The notes: generated by a model not told the origin, from the letters alone. DNA of 8,221 bases from Aquabacterium sp. (GCA_030654555.1 JAURXG010000025.1:1-8221), one strand, 5' to 3'. Shown: positions 1 to 6,326, counted from the stretch's first letter. Numbers and translations: made by a program.

Positions 1-659
1 ACCAGGCTCATGTGGTGTTCCACCAGCAGCACGGTGATGCCCATGCGGTCTTTCACGTCGACGATCAGCCGGCCGAGTTCGCCCAGCTCTTCGTGGTTGA
101 GGCCGGCGGCCGGCTCATCCAGCAGCAGCAGCTTGGGGTCGGCAGCCAGTGCGCGGCCCATCTCGACGCGCTTTTGCGTGCCGAAGGGCAGGTCGCCGGC
201 CGGGCGGTCGGCGAAGGGCGTGAGTTCGAGGTATTCCATGATCTGGTCGGCGCGTTCGCGCAGGCGGCGCTCTTCGGCGCCGACGCTGGGCAGGCGCAGC
301 GCGCTGGCCAGGAACCCGGCCGACGAGCGCGAGTGGGCGCCGATCATGATGTTGTCGCGCACCGGCAGGGTGCGGAACATCGCCAGGTTCTGGAAGGTGC
401 GGCCCATGCCCAGTTGCGCGATCTGATGGGTGGGCGTGTTGGTGATCGATTGCCCCTCGAAGAGGATGTCGCCCGCCTGGTAGTTGTAGAGCCGCGACAG
501 GCAATTGAACAAGGTCGTCTTGCCCGCGCCATTGGGGCCGATCAGGCCGCACACATGGCCACGGTCCACGTCGAAACTCACGCCGTCGAGTGCCACGATG
601 CCGCCGAAGCGAACCGTCACACCACGCACGCTGAGCAGGGGGCCTGCTGTATCTGCCAT
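1..659 (-). CDS. livG: LivG-type branched-chain amino acid ABC transporter ATP-binding protein (partial, 3' end outside window)
   Basis: Cytoplasmic ATPase that would power a LivHM-type permease taking up branched-chain amino acids or related amides and organic acids. Reading the minus strand from ATG at 659-657 gives 219 complete codons that run off the window edge; the family is usually about 250-260 residues, so only the C-terminus is missing. Visible motifs are Walker A GPNGAGKTT (residues 41-49, K47), Q-loop RTFQN (Q90), an ABC signature of the LivG kind FGTQKR (159-164), Walker B LLLLDEP (177-183, D181/E182) and the H-loop H215. The Ala-Gly-Leu-Asn segment after Walker B and the insertion around residues 109-128 are typical of LivG rather than LivF. 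AGGA lies about 8 bases upstream of the ATG. It is divergent from the acyl-CoA synthetase, so the transporter may import that enzyme's acid substrate; this is inference, and the substrate is unknown. Confidence 0.9.
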   Translation of the reverse strand, partial: MADTAGPLLSVRGVTVRFGGIVALDGVSFDVDRGHVCGLIGPNGAGKTTLFNCLSRLYNYQAGDILFEGQSITNTPTHQIAQLGMGRTFQNLAMFRTLPVRDNIMIGAHSRSSAGFLASALRLPSVGAEERRLRERADQIMEYLELTPFADRPAGDLPFGTQKRVEMGRALAADPKLLLLDEPAAGLNHEELGELGRLIVDVKDRMGITVLLVEHHMSL

Positions 660-697
660 CGTTGTCCTGTCCTGCTCCTACGCCAACCGATTGGGGA

Positions 698-716
698 TGC
701 AGGGGCACACCCTGCA
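698..716. repeat. perfect inverted repeat TGCAGGG-N5-CCCTGCA, operator-like
   Basis: A perfect 7-bp palindrome with a 5-base spacer sits between the predicted livG start site (about 720) and the livG start codon, where a repressor site would block transcription. A further copy of the half-site TGCAGGG occurs at 851-857, on the synthetase side of the same divergent region. I do not recognise it as the site of a known regulator. It could instead be a leader RNA hairpin. Confidence 0.45.
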
Positions 717-726
717 AAGCTCCGGG

Positions 727-756
727 TTTATAGGTGGCGCAGGCTACCTGCGGCAA
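727..756 (-). promoter_or_regulatory. candidate sigma70 promoter of livG
   Basis: On the minus strand TTGCCG (756-751) is followed after 18 bases by TATAAA (732-727), giving a predicted start near 720 and a leader of about 60 bases before the livG ATG at 659. The -10 matches the consensus at five of six positions and the -35 at four of six. No experimental support; it is placed by eye. Confidence 0.45.
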
Positions 757-906
757 CGGGTGCTTGCCCTGACACGCGTGCGACAAGGCGCTTGCGGCCT
801 CTCTCAGTCCAAAAGGGGGGCTTCATGTGCGACGATGATTGCCCCCGGATTGCAGGGTGGCGGCGCCGGATTTCCACGGCGCCATCCCGTCGTTGTTGGA
901 GCGCGC

Positions 907-2556
907 ATGAGCAATATCTACGAGCAGCATCTGGACCGTCGAACGGCCAATTTCGTGGCCTTGTCGCCGGTCAGTTTCGTCGAGCGCAGTGCCGAGGTCT
1001 TCGGCGATCTGCCCGCGGTGGTGCATGGCGCCCGCCGCTACACCTGGGCGCAGACGCGCGAGCGTTCGGCGCGCCTGGCCGCGGCGCTGCGCGCGCTGGG
1101 CGTGGGCCGCGGCAGCACCGTCAGCGTGATGCTGCCCAACACGCCCGAGATGGTGGAGGCGCACTACGCGGTGCCGGCGCTCAACGCCGTGCTCAACACG
1201 CTGAACACCCGGCTCGATGCCCCGCTGCTGGCCTGGCAGATGAACCACTGCGAGGCCCAGGTGGTGATCACCGACCGCGAGTTCGCGCCGGTGATGGGCC
1301 CGGCGCTGGCGATGCTGCGCGAGCAGTTTGGCCGCCAGCCGGCGGTGATCGACGTCGACGACAGCGAGTACGCCGGCCCGGGGGACCTGCTGGGCACGCA
1401 CGCCTACGAGGCGCTGCTGGCGGCGCATGCACCGCTGGCCACGCTGGACGGCCCGGCCGACGAGTGGGACGCCATCGCGGTGAGCTACACCTCGGGCACC
1501 ACGGGCGACCCCAAGGGCGTGGTCACGCACCACCGCGGCGCCTACCTCAACGCGGTGTGCAACGCGGCCACCTGGACGATGCCGAACTTCCCCACCTACC
1601 TGTGGACCTTGCCGATGTTCCACTGCAACGGCTGGTGCTTCCCGTGGACGGTGGCGATGCTGGGCGGCACCCATGTCTGCCTGCGCCGGGTCGAGGCCAA
1701 GGCCATCCTCGAGGCGATGCGCGAGCACCGCGTCGACCACTACTGCGCGGCGCCCATCGTGCACAGCCTGATCTACAACGCGCCGGATGACCTGCGTCAA
1801 GGCATCGGCCAGCCCGTGCGCGGCATGGTGGCCGGCGCTGCGCCGCCGGCGGCGATGATCGAGGGCATGGCCAAGATCGGCTTCGACATCACCCATGTCT
1901 ACGGCCTGACCGAGGTGTACGGGCCGGCGGCGGTGGCGGTCAAGCGCACCGGCTGGGCGACCGAACCCCTGTCGGAGCAGACCCGGCTGAACGGTCGCCA
2001 GGGTGTGCGCTACCCGCTGCAGGAGGGCATGGCCGTGCTGCACCCCGAGACGCTGGCCGAGGTGCCGGCCGACGGCCAGACCATGGGCGAGATCATGTTC
2101 CGCGGCAACATCGTGATGAAGGGCTACCTGAAGAACCCGGCGGCCACCGACAAGGCCTTCGAGGGCGGCTGGTTCCACACCGGGGACCTGGCGGTGCTGG
2201 AGAGCGACCGCTACGCCAAGATCAAGGACCGCAGCAAGGACGTGATCATCTCCGGCGGCGAGAACATCAGCTCGATCGAGGTGGAGGACGCGCTGTACCG
2301 CCACCCGGCGGTGGTGGCCTGCGCGGTGGTGGCCCGGCCCGATCCGAAATGGGGCGAGACGCCGGTGGCCTATGTCGAGACCCGGCCCGGCGCCACGGTC
2401 ACCGCCGCCGAGCTGGTGGCCCACTGCAAGGGCCTGCTGGCCGGCTACAAGGTGCCGCGCGAGATCCGCTTCGAGGAGATCCCCAAGACCTCCACCGGCA
2501 AGATCCAGAAGTTCCAGCTGCGCGAGCGGGCGAAGTCCAGCTCGGCCATCGAATGA
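907..2556 (+). CDS. AMP-forming acyl-CoA synthetase (fatty acid / methylthiopropionate CoA ligase-like)
   Basis: A cytosolic ANL-superfamily ligase that forms an acyl-AMP and then an acyl-CoA thioester from a carboxylic acid, ATP and CoA. It is 549 residues, the usual length for the medium-chain/DmdB-like branch. Visible motifs are the P-loop YTSGTTGDPKG (residues 194-204), YGLTE (332-336), TGDL with ribose-binding D427, the hinge and A8 loop around SGGEN (449-453), and the C-terminal STGK with the adenylation lysine K532. The reading frame is open far upstream, but ATG 907 is chosen because GGAG lies 5 bases before it (898-901) and the protein from there starts as family members do. Its stop overlaps a possible ATG of the next gene (ATGA), showing a transcriptional unit with the crotonase. 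The acid substrate cannot be assigned from sequence; medium-chain, branched or methylthio acids are all plausible. Confidence 0.9.
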   Translation: MSNIYEQHLDRRTANFVALSPVSFVERSAEVFGDLPAVVHGARRYTWAQTRERSARLAAALRALGVGRGSTVSVMLPNTPEMVEAHYAVPALNAVLNTLNTRLDAPLLAWQMNHCEAQVVITDREFAPVMGPALAMLREQFGRQPAVIDVDDSEYAGPGDLLGTHAYEALLAAHAPLATLDGPADEWDAIAVSYTSGTTGDPKGVVTHHRGAYLNAVCNAATWTMPNFPTYLWTLPMFHCNGWCFPWTVAMLGGTHVCLRRVEAKAILEAMREHRVDHYCAAPIVHSLIYNAPDDLRQGIGQPVRGMVAGAAPPAAMIEGMAKIGFDITHVYGLTEVYGPAAVAVKRTGWATEPLSEQTRLNGRQGVRYPLQEGMAVLHPETLAEVPADGQTMGEIMFRGNIVMKGYLKNPAATDKAFEGGWFHTGDLAVLESDRYAKIKDRSKDVIISGGENISSIEVEDALYRHPAVVACAVVARPDPKWGETPVAYVETRPGATVTAAELVAHCKGLLAGYKVPREIRFEEIPKTSTGKIQKFQLRERAKSSSAIE

Positions 2557-2570
2557 ACGCGCTCGACGTG

Positions 2571-2576
2571 AAGGAG
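2571..2576 (+). promoter_or_regulatory. ribosome binding site deciding the crotonase start
   Basis: AAGGAG, a near-perfect anti-SD match, lies six bases before ATG 2583. This makes 2583 the likely start in preference to ATG 2553, which overlaps the upstream stop codon. Confidence 0.7.
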
Positions 2577-2582
2577 CCCACC

Positions 2583-3368
2583 ATGTTGACCACCGACGAC
2601 CCGCTGCTGCTGCGCCACCAGGACGCACGCGGCGTGATCACCCTCACCTTGAACCGGCCGCAGGCCTTCAACGCGCTGTCCGAGGCCATGCTCGACGCGC
2701 TGCAGACCGAGCTGGACCTGATCGCGCGCGACACCACGGCACGCCTGCTGGTGATCAACGCCACCGGCAAGGCCTTCTGCGCCGGGCACGATCTCAAGGA
2801 GATGCGGGCCGCGCCTTCGCAGCGTTATTACGAAACGCTGTTCGCCCAGTGCGGGCGCATGATGATGAGCCTGCAGCAGCTGCCGGTGCCGGTGATCGCC
2901 CAGGTGCAGGGCATCGCCACCGCGGCCGGCTGCCAGCTGGTGGCGATGTGCGACCTGGCGGTGGCGTCGTCGGATGCGCGTTTTGCCGTCAGCGGCGTCA
3001 ACCTGGGCCTGTTCTGCGCCACGCCCAGCGTGGCGCTGTCGCGCAACCTGGGGCGCAAGCAGGCCTTCGAGATGCTGGTGACCGGCGGCTTCATCTCGGC
3101 CGACGAGGCCAAGGCCCGGGGCCTGGTCAACCGCGTGGTGCCACCGGCCGACGTGGTGGCCGAGGTCGAGGCGCTGGTGGCCTCCATCGTCGGCAAGCCA
3201 CGCGTGGCGCTGGCGATGGGCAAGGCCTTGTTCTACCGCCAGCTCGAAGTGGGCATGGCGGCGGCCTACGCCGACGCCTGCCAGACCATGGCCTGCAACA
3301 TGATGGACGACAGCGCGCTCGAAGGCGTGCAGGCCTTCATCGACAAGCGCAAGCCGAACTGGGACTGA
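2583..3368 (+). CDS. enoyl-CoA hydratase/isomerase family protein, ECHDC3-like, without catalytic glutamates
   Basis: A crotonase-fold protein of 261 residues, the normal length. The fold is shown by LNRPQAFNAL (23-32), the oxyanion-hole segment AFCAGHDLKEM (64-74), GIATAAGCQLVAMCD (110-124) and the ISADEAKARGLVNRVV stretch. In classical hydratases the second region reads GGGCEL and a second glutamate follows 20 residues later. Here those positions are Q118 and G138, so neither general acid/base is present. The ATAAGCQ and GVNLGLFC wording resembles the ECHDC3 group as I remember it. Start choice: ATG 2583 has AAGGAG six bases upstream (2571-2576). An in-frame ATG at 2553 overlaps the synthetase stop but has no such site and would add 10 unconserved residues. 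Co-transcribed with the ligase, so it probably acts on, or binds, that enzyme's CoA product; hydration activity is doubtful. Confidence 0.85.
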   Translation: MLTTDDPLLLRHQDARGVITLTLNRPQAFNALSEAMLDALQTELDLIARDTTARLLVINATGKAFCAGHDLKEMRAAPSQRYYETLFAQCGRMMMSLQQLPVPVIAQVQGIATAAGCQLVAMCDLAVASSDARFAVSGVNLGLFCATPSVALSRNLGRKQAFEMLVTGGFISADEAKARGLVNRVVPPADVVAEVEALVASIVGKPRVALAMGKALFYRQLEVGMAAAYADACQTMACNMMDDSALEGVQAFIDKRKPNWD

Positions 3369-3388
3369 GGCCGAACCTCAGGCGAACC

Positions 3389-3901
3389 TCAGGACTTGGC
3401 CGAGATGTTGTGCCGCATCAGGCGGCCCTTCTCGCGCTCCCACTCCCGGTCTTTCGTGGCGTTGCGCGTGTCGTGCTCGGCCTTGCCCTTGGCCAGCGCG
3501 ATCTCCACCTTCACCCGGCCGCCCTTGAAGTGCAGGTCCAGCGGCACCAGGGTGAAGCCGCGCTGCTCGACCTTGCCCACCAGGCGGCGGATCTCGGCCT
3601 TGTGCATCAGCAGCTTCTTGGTGCGGTCGGCCTCGGGGCTGACATGGGTGGACGCCGAGCGCAGCGCGTTGATGCGGCAGCCGATCAGGTAGAGCTCGCC
3701 GTCCTTGATCAGCACGTAGCCGTCGGTCAGCTGCACCTGGCCGGCGCGGATGGCCTTGATCTCCCAGCCGGCCAGCACCATGCCGGCCTCGTGCCGCTCC
3801 TCGATGTGGTAATCGAAGCGGGCGCGGCGGTTCTCGGCGATGGGCCCCGAAGGTTTGGCCGCCTTGGCGGCTTCCTTGCGTGTGATGGTCAGCGTGGACA
3901 T
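3389..3901 (-). CDS. smpB: SsrA-binding protein SmpB
   Basis: RNA-binding partner of tmRNA in trans-translation. It delivers alanyl-tmRNA to stalled ribosomes so the nascent chain is tagged and the ribosome is freed. It is 170 residues with a short lysine/alanine-rich N-terminal extension. The core follows from IAENRRARFDY (21-31), GWEIKAIRAGQVQLTDGY (45 on) and the GKVEQRGFTLVPL segment with LHFKGGRVKVEIALAKGK. The basic C-terminal tail that enters the mRNA channel is present (from about KDREWEREKGRLM to the end). ATG 3901 is the only sensible start, because an in-frame TAG lies about 50 bases upstream and the next Met is residue 41. No clear Shine-Dalgarno precedes it. It is convergent with the crotonase gene (20-base gap) and divergent from ratA, the usual neighbour in this bacterial group. 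Confidence 0.97.
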   Translation of the reverse strand: MSTLTITRKEAAKAAKPSGPIAENRRARFDYHIEERHEAGMVLAGWEIKAIRAGQVQLTDGYVLIKDGELYLIGCRINALRSASTHVSPEADRTKKLLMHKAEIRRLVGKVEQRGFTLVPLDLHFKGGRVKVEIALAKGKAEHDTRNATKDREWEREKGRLMRHNISAKS

Positions 3902-3947
3902 GGTGGGCCAGGAGATGAGGGCGGCAGGCTCGAAGCCAAGCGACCTC

Positions 3948-3953
3948 TAGAAT
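3948..3953 (+). promoter_or_regulatory. candidate -10 box for ratA, implying a near-leaderless mRNA
   Basis: TAGAAT ends 12 bases before the ratA ATG at 3966. A start site 6-7 bases downstream of the box would leave a leader of about five bases with no Shine-Dalgarno. No convincing -35 is visible. The TAG of this box also closes the ratA frame upstream, so no earlier start is possible. Confidence 0.4.
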
Positions 3954-3965
3954 TCATCGCATTGT

Positions 3966-4412
3966 ATGAAGCACGTGAAGAAATCCGTGCTGCTTTGGTA
4001 CTCGGCCCGCGAGATGTACGAGCTGGTGACCACGGTGGCGTCCTACCCCGGCTTCCTGCCCTGGTGTGAAAGGGCCGAGGTCCTGGATCACCACGCCCAC
4101 GGCATGACGGCCCGGCTGCACCTGCATTACGCCGGCCTGCGCCATGCCTTCACCACCCGCAACACCCACGAGGCCGACCAGTCGGTGGTGATGGCGCTGG
4201 TCGACGGCCCGTTTTCCGATCTGGACGGCACCTGGCGCTTCGTGCCCATCGGCGCGGCCGGCAGCGTGGCCTGCCGGGTCGAGTTCGACCTGCGCTATGC
4301 GTTCTCCAGCCGCGCGCTCGAGACCGTGCTCAGCCCGGTGTTCGACCGGGTGGCCAACACCTTCGTCGATTCGTTCGTGCAGCGCGCCCGGCAGGTGTAT
4401 GGCGAGCGCTGA
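3966..4412 (+). CDS. ratA: RatA-family / Coq10-like START-domain protein
   Basis: A 148-residue SRPBCC/START-fold protein of the polyketide cyclase/Coq10 family. In E. coli RatA was reported as a toxin that blocks 70S assembly, while related proteins (Coq10) bind ubiquinone; which role applies here is not decided by the sequence. Family signs are the N-terminal VKKSVLLWYSAREMYELV strand-helix, the SYPGFLPWCERAEVL motif (about residues 27-41) and the C-terminal amphipathic helix VFDRVANTFVDSFVQRARQVYG that closes the hydrophobic cavity. Divergent from smpB and overlapping ratB by 14 bases, it shows the conserved smpB/ratA/ratB cluster. There is no evident ribosome-binding site before ATG 3966, consistent with a very short leader. 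No antitoxin partner can be demonstrated; ratB is a neighbour by synteny only. Confidence 0.92.
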   Translation: MKHVKKSVLLWYSAREMYELVTTVASYPGFLPWCERAEVLDHHAHGMTARLHLHYAGLRHAFTTRNTHEADQSVVMALVDGPFSDLDGTWRFVPIGAAGSVACRVEFDLRYAFSSRALETVLSPVFDRVANTFVDSFVQRARQVYGER

Positions 4413-4758
4413 GGCCGGGGGCGCCGGCACGGCCGATGGTGGCGCCGGGCAGATCGCCGTCGAGGTGGCCTACGCGGCGGCGCCGCACCGGATCGATCGC
4501 GTGGCGCTGTGCCTGCCGGCGGGCAGCACGGCCTTGCAGGCGCTGCGCGCCAGCGGCCTGGCCGATCGGCTGGGCGCGGCGGTGCTGGATGGGTTGACGC
4601 TGGGCCTGTGGGGCCGGGCCGTCGAGCCGGGCGCGGTGCTGTGTGACCGCGACCGGCTGGAGTTGCTGCGCCCGCTGGAGGTCGATCCGAAAGAGGCGCG
4701 CCGCCAGCGCTATCGCCGCGACGGGCTGAAGAAGGCGCGCAAGGCCGGCGCGCGTTGA
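4399..4758 (+). CDS. ratB: RnfH-family (RatB) ubiquitin-fold protein
   Basis: A 119-residue protein of the RnfH/UPF0125 family, a small beta-grasp (ubiquitin-like) domain of uncertain biochemical role, seen next to ratA or rnf genes. Signs are the opening strand IAVEVAYA after an Ala/Gly-rich start, then SGLADRLG, LGLWGR, the LCDRDRLELLRPLEVDPKEARRQR block and a lysine/arginine-rich tail. ATG 4399 lies 14 bases inside ratA, and the open frame further upstream is antisense-like sequence within ratA. The Ala/Gly-rich first 18 residues are unconserved in style, so a slightly later start is possible, but no better start codon with a binding site is visible. Translationally coupled to ratA by the overlap; convergent with the DUF4124 gene. 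Confidence 0.88.
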   Translation: MASAEAGGAGTADGGAGQIAVEVAYAAAPHRIDRVALCLPAGSTALQALRASGLADRLGAAVLDGLTLGLWGRAVEPGAVLCDRDRLELLRPLEVDPKEARRQRYRRDGLKKARKAGAR

Positions 4759-4783
4759 GCCTGGGGCCCAGTGCCGCAGGCGC

Positions 4784-5299
4784 TCAGCGGCACTCCGACG
4801 CGATCACGTTGCGCGCCTGGGCCATCTCGCTGGCACGTGTGGCGTCGTCGAGCGCGACGCGCTCGCCCTTGTCGTTGACGCGCACCAGCCGGGTGCCGCT
4901 GTCGAGCGTGGCCAGTTGCTGGCGGGCGCGCTGGCAGTTCTCGGCGCGCTGCAAGGCCAGGCGGTCCTCGTCGGCCTTGGCGCGCGCCTTGGCCTCCTGC
5001 TCGGCGCGGGCGCGGCGCTGCTGCAGTTCGGGGTCGACCGGCGGCCGGCTGATGGCCGCCGACGCCGGCGCCGAGGCGGCCGCCGCGGCGGGTGGCACCG
5101 GCGCTGCCTGCGACCGGGGGGCGGGCCGCTGCAGCACGTCCTTGTCGGGAATCTCGCGCGGCGGCGGCTGGTCGCTGGCGTGCAGCTGGCCGCGGCTGTC
5201 CTTCCACTTGTACTGGGCCGCGGCCGCGCCGCAGCACAGCGCCAGCACCACGGCCAGCGTGGTGGCGGCAACGGACGAGGAGTGCGGCGCGAAGGGCAT
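4784..5299 (-). CDS. DUF4124 domain-containing exported protein
   Basis: A 171-residue protein of unknown function, predicted to be exported. Residues 1-28 look like a Sec signal peptide: a polar start, a hydrophobic core TLAVVLALCCG and an Ala-rich cleavage site before Q29. The DUF4124 signature follows immediately (QYKWKDSRGQLHASDQPPP, residues 29-47). Next come a Pro/Ala-rich linker (about 57-85), a charged Arg/Glu/Lys segment likely to be helical or coiled coil (about 90-130), and a C-terminal part ending in ECR; two cysteines in the mature part could pair in the periplasm. ATG 5299 is chosen because the signal peptide begins there; the frame stays open upstream but has no such start, and no strong Shine-Dalgarno is seen. 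It is convergent with ratB and divergent from guaB, as in relatives. Confidence 0.88.
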   Translation of the reverse strand: MPFAPHSSSVAATTLAVVLALCCGAAAAQYKWKDSRGQLHASDQPPPREIPDKDVLQRPAPRSQAAPVPPAAAAASAPASAAISRPPVDPELQQRRARAEQEAKARAKADEDRLALQRAENCQRARQQLATLDSGTRLVRVNDKGERVALDDATRASEMAQARNVIASECR

Positions 5300-5331
5300 G
5301 GCAGTCGGTGGCAGGCGGGTGGATGGCGCGC

Positions 5332-5337
5332 AGTGTA
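5332..5337 (-). promoter_or_regulatory. weak candidate -10 box for the DUF4124 gene
   Basis: TACACT on the minus strand (5337-5332) is placed 33-38 bases before the start codon, giving a leader of about 25 bases. No matching -35 hexamer is visible, so this is a weak call. Confidence 0.25.
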
Positions 5338-5381
5338 GCGATCGGGCAGGGCCGCCGGGACGGGGGTTTGCCGTCACTCCG

Positions 5382-5387
5382 TATAAT
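5382..5387 (+). promoter_or_regulatory. guaB -10 box (TATAAT)
   Basis: A perfect TATAAT in the divergent DUF4124/guaB region. Transcription should begin around 5393-5396, only a few bases before the intron 5' splice site at 5398/5399. No good -35 is seen at the normal distance; TTGCCG at 5368-5373 is too close. The last two bases of the box also form part of the intron's IBS2. Joining the exons gives a compact leader in which GGAG is followed by the guaB ATG, supporting this as the original guaB promoter. Confidence 0.65.
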
Positions 5388-5398
5388 CGATTTTTGCG
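5386..5398 (+). other. group II intron target: IBS2 (5386-5391) and IBS1 (5393-5398)
   Basis: The exon bases before the 5' splice site are ATCGAT (-13 to -8) and TTTGCG (-6 to -1). They can pair with GTCGAT at 5864-5869 and CGCAAA at 5946-5951 inside intron domain I. The spacing and the one-base gap are the usual geometry of IBS2 and IBS1. IBS1 pairing is six Watson-Crick pairs; IBS2 is five plus one G-U. Confidence 0.75.
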
Positions 5399-5863
5399 GT
5401 GCGACACGTTTGTGTCGCTCTCCCTAGCTGCGGGGTGATGCAGCCCTAGAGAAAGACCGGGACTTGTCCCGGTCGCAGGATGAAGATCCTGCCGGAGCCA
5501 CATCCGCGATTACGCGGATGCCGTGACGGAAAGCCTCGGCCTTGCCGACGGTGGACCGTGATGGTGTTGTGCGCATCAGTGCCACTGCAAGTGGCGCTGG
5601 AGCGTCGTCGGGAGACGGAATCAACTGCTCCATAGAGCGACGAAGTCTTGGATCGCCTTGTCACGCATCAAGCCGTGACCCACTGTGCGATCAGTGGTTG
5701 CCTAGGATGGCATGCAGGGTCGGCAACGACCCTGTGTGAAGCCCGTCCGACAACGTCTCCCACCTCGGTGGCGTGCATGTCCCGCGAGGGCGTGCACGGA
5801 CTCTGCCAGCAGGAAGGCGGATGCGGGGCCAGGCAAGTTCTGCATGGGTAATCTACGTGAACT

Positions 5864-5869
5864 GTCGAT
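5864..5869 (+). other. EBS2 of the group II intron
   Basis: GTCGAT can pair with the exon ATCGAT at 5386-5391 (five Watson-Crick pairs and one G-U). It lies in a region loosely closed by GGGT (5846-5849) and ACCC (5873-5876), about 80 bases before EBS1, the right order for group IIB introns. Confidence 0.6.
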
Positions 5870-5937
5870 TGAACCCGGGTAACGATTGAGTGGCCAAACC
5901 TGCTGTCAGGCCACAGCCAAAAGGCACGCTGCCGGTT

Positions 5938-5958
5938 GCTCTCGTCGCAAAGGAGAGC
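5938..5958 (+). other. EBS1 hairpin of the group II intron
   Basis: A 6-bp stem (GCTCTC 5938-5943 with GAGAGC 5953-5958) presents a 9-base loop containing CGCAAA (5946-5951). That is the exact complement of TTTGCG, the six exon bases before the 5' splice site. A loop G (5952) could add a G-U pair. This fixes the 5' boundary independently of the GTGCG match. Confidence 0.75.
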
Positions 5959-6274
5959 ACGTCGCCATCGGAGCAGCCCCGGGAAAGACAGACCCTAAAC
6001 GGACAGGCACCGCGGATCACCACCGCGCTGTCGGCGAATCAAGGAACGTGGTAAGCCCCACCGTCCGCCCGCGCGCTGTGGCGCGTGGGCAGGGAAGCCG
6101 CAAGGCAACCTGTCGGGCGAGGGGGTATGGGATCGTGGAAAAAGCGAACGCCCGGCTGTAATCGTCGGGACAGGGGTTCAAGATTTGCCCCGCTGCGAAA
6201 GCAGGCCCACTTCCACGTGGTGCAACCGTCGCGAGCCGGTTGCTGAGTTCTATCAAGCCCTGAAGGGATGAGCG

Positions 6275-6290
6275 CTGCCCTTCGGGGCAG
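6275..6290 (+). ncRNA. UUCG-capped hairpin before the maturase start (domain IV)
   Basis: CTGCCC (6275-6280), loop TTCG, GGGCAG (6285-6290): a perfect 6-bp stem with a very stable tetraloop about 35 bases before the maturase ATG. In the Lactococcus intron the equivalent region is the maturase-binding, self-regulating part of domain IV; a similar role here is inference. Confidence 0.5.
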
Positions 6291-6326
6291 AAGTGCGTCC
6301 TTGACGGGTGAACCAACGAGGTCAGC

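Larger units (their letters stand above)
5399..6326 (+). ncRNA. group II intron ribozyme, domains I-III and start of domain IV
   Basis: This 928-base stretch has no convincing gene but is dense in perfect hairpins. Examples are GCGACAC/GTGTCGC (5401-5418, loop GTTT), an 8-bp stem with a CTTG loop (5455-5474), CAGGAT/ATCCTG (5476-5491), CATCCGCG/CGCGGATG with loop ATTA (5501-5520), and a 10-bp stem with one G-U (5577-5599). The EBS2 and EBS1 loops lie towards its 3' half. Exact borders of domains I, II and III were not resolved by eye. Confidence 0.8.

Noticed and set aside
862..883. GGCGCC-N10-GGCGCC inverted repeat before the synthetase
   Set aside because: Each arm is itself a GC-only palindrome, easily found by chance here; no promoter lies in register with it.
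505..906. Long in-frame N-terminal extension of the acyl-CoA synthetase
   Set aside because: The frame is open only because of high GC. It crosses the antisense of livG, and ATG 907 has a good ribosome-binding site and the normal family N-terminus.
823..2628. 601-codon open frame on the minus strand opposite the acyl-CoA synthetase
   Set aside because: Its translation is low-complexity His/Arg/Gly/Ala-rich shadow sequence with no recognisable domain, lying exactly opposite a well-supported gene.
3371..3391. Tandem copies of CGAACCTCAGG between the crotonase and smpB stops
   Set aside because: Only two short copies in a 20-base convergent gap; too little to call a functional repeat or attachment site.
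4771..4793. Hairpin GTGCCGC-N9-GCGGCAC between ratB and the DUF4124 gene as a bidirectional terminator
   Set aside because: The stem is real, but no T-run follows on either strand and it overlaps the DUF4124 stop codon. Hairpins of this size are common at this GC content.
5368..5373. TTGCCG as the -35 of the guaB promoter
   Set aside because: It is only eight bases from TATAAT, far short of the 16-18 base spacer needed.
5401..5418. GCGACAC/GTGTCGC hairpin after the guaB -10 box as an attenuator
   Set aside because: It is better explained as the first stem of intron domain I, since the intron's GTGCG start runs directly into it and no T-run follows.
5886..6161. 91-codon open frame in the intron 5' region
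   Set aside because: It lies across the EBS1 hairpin and other domain I structure, and its protein has no domain or codon pattern of a gene.
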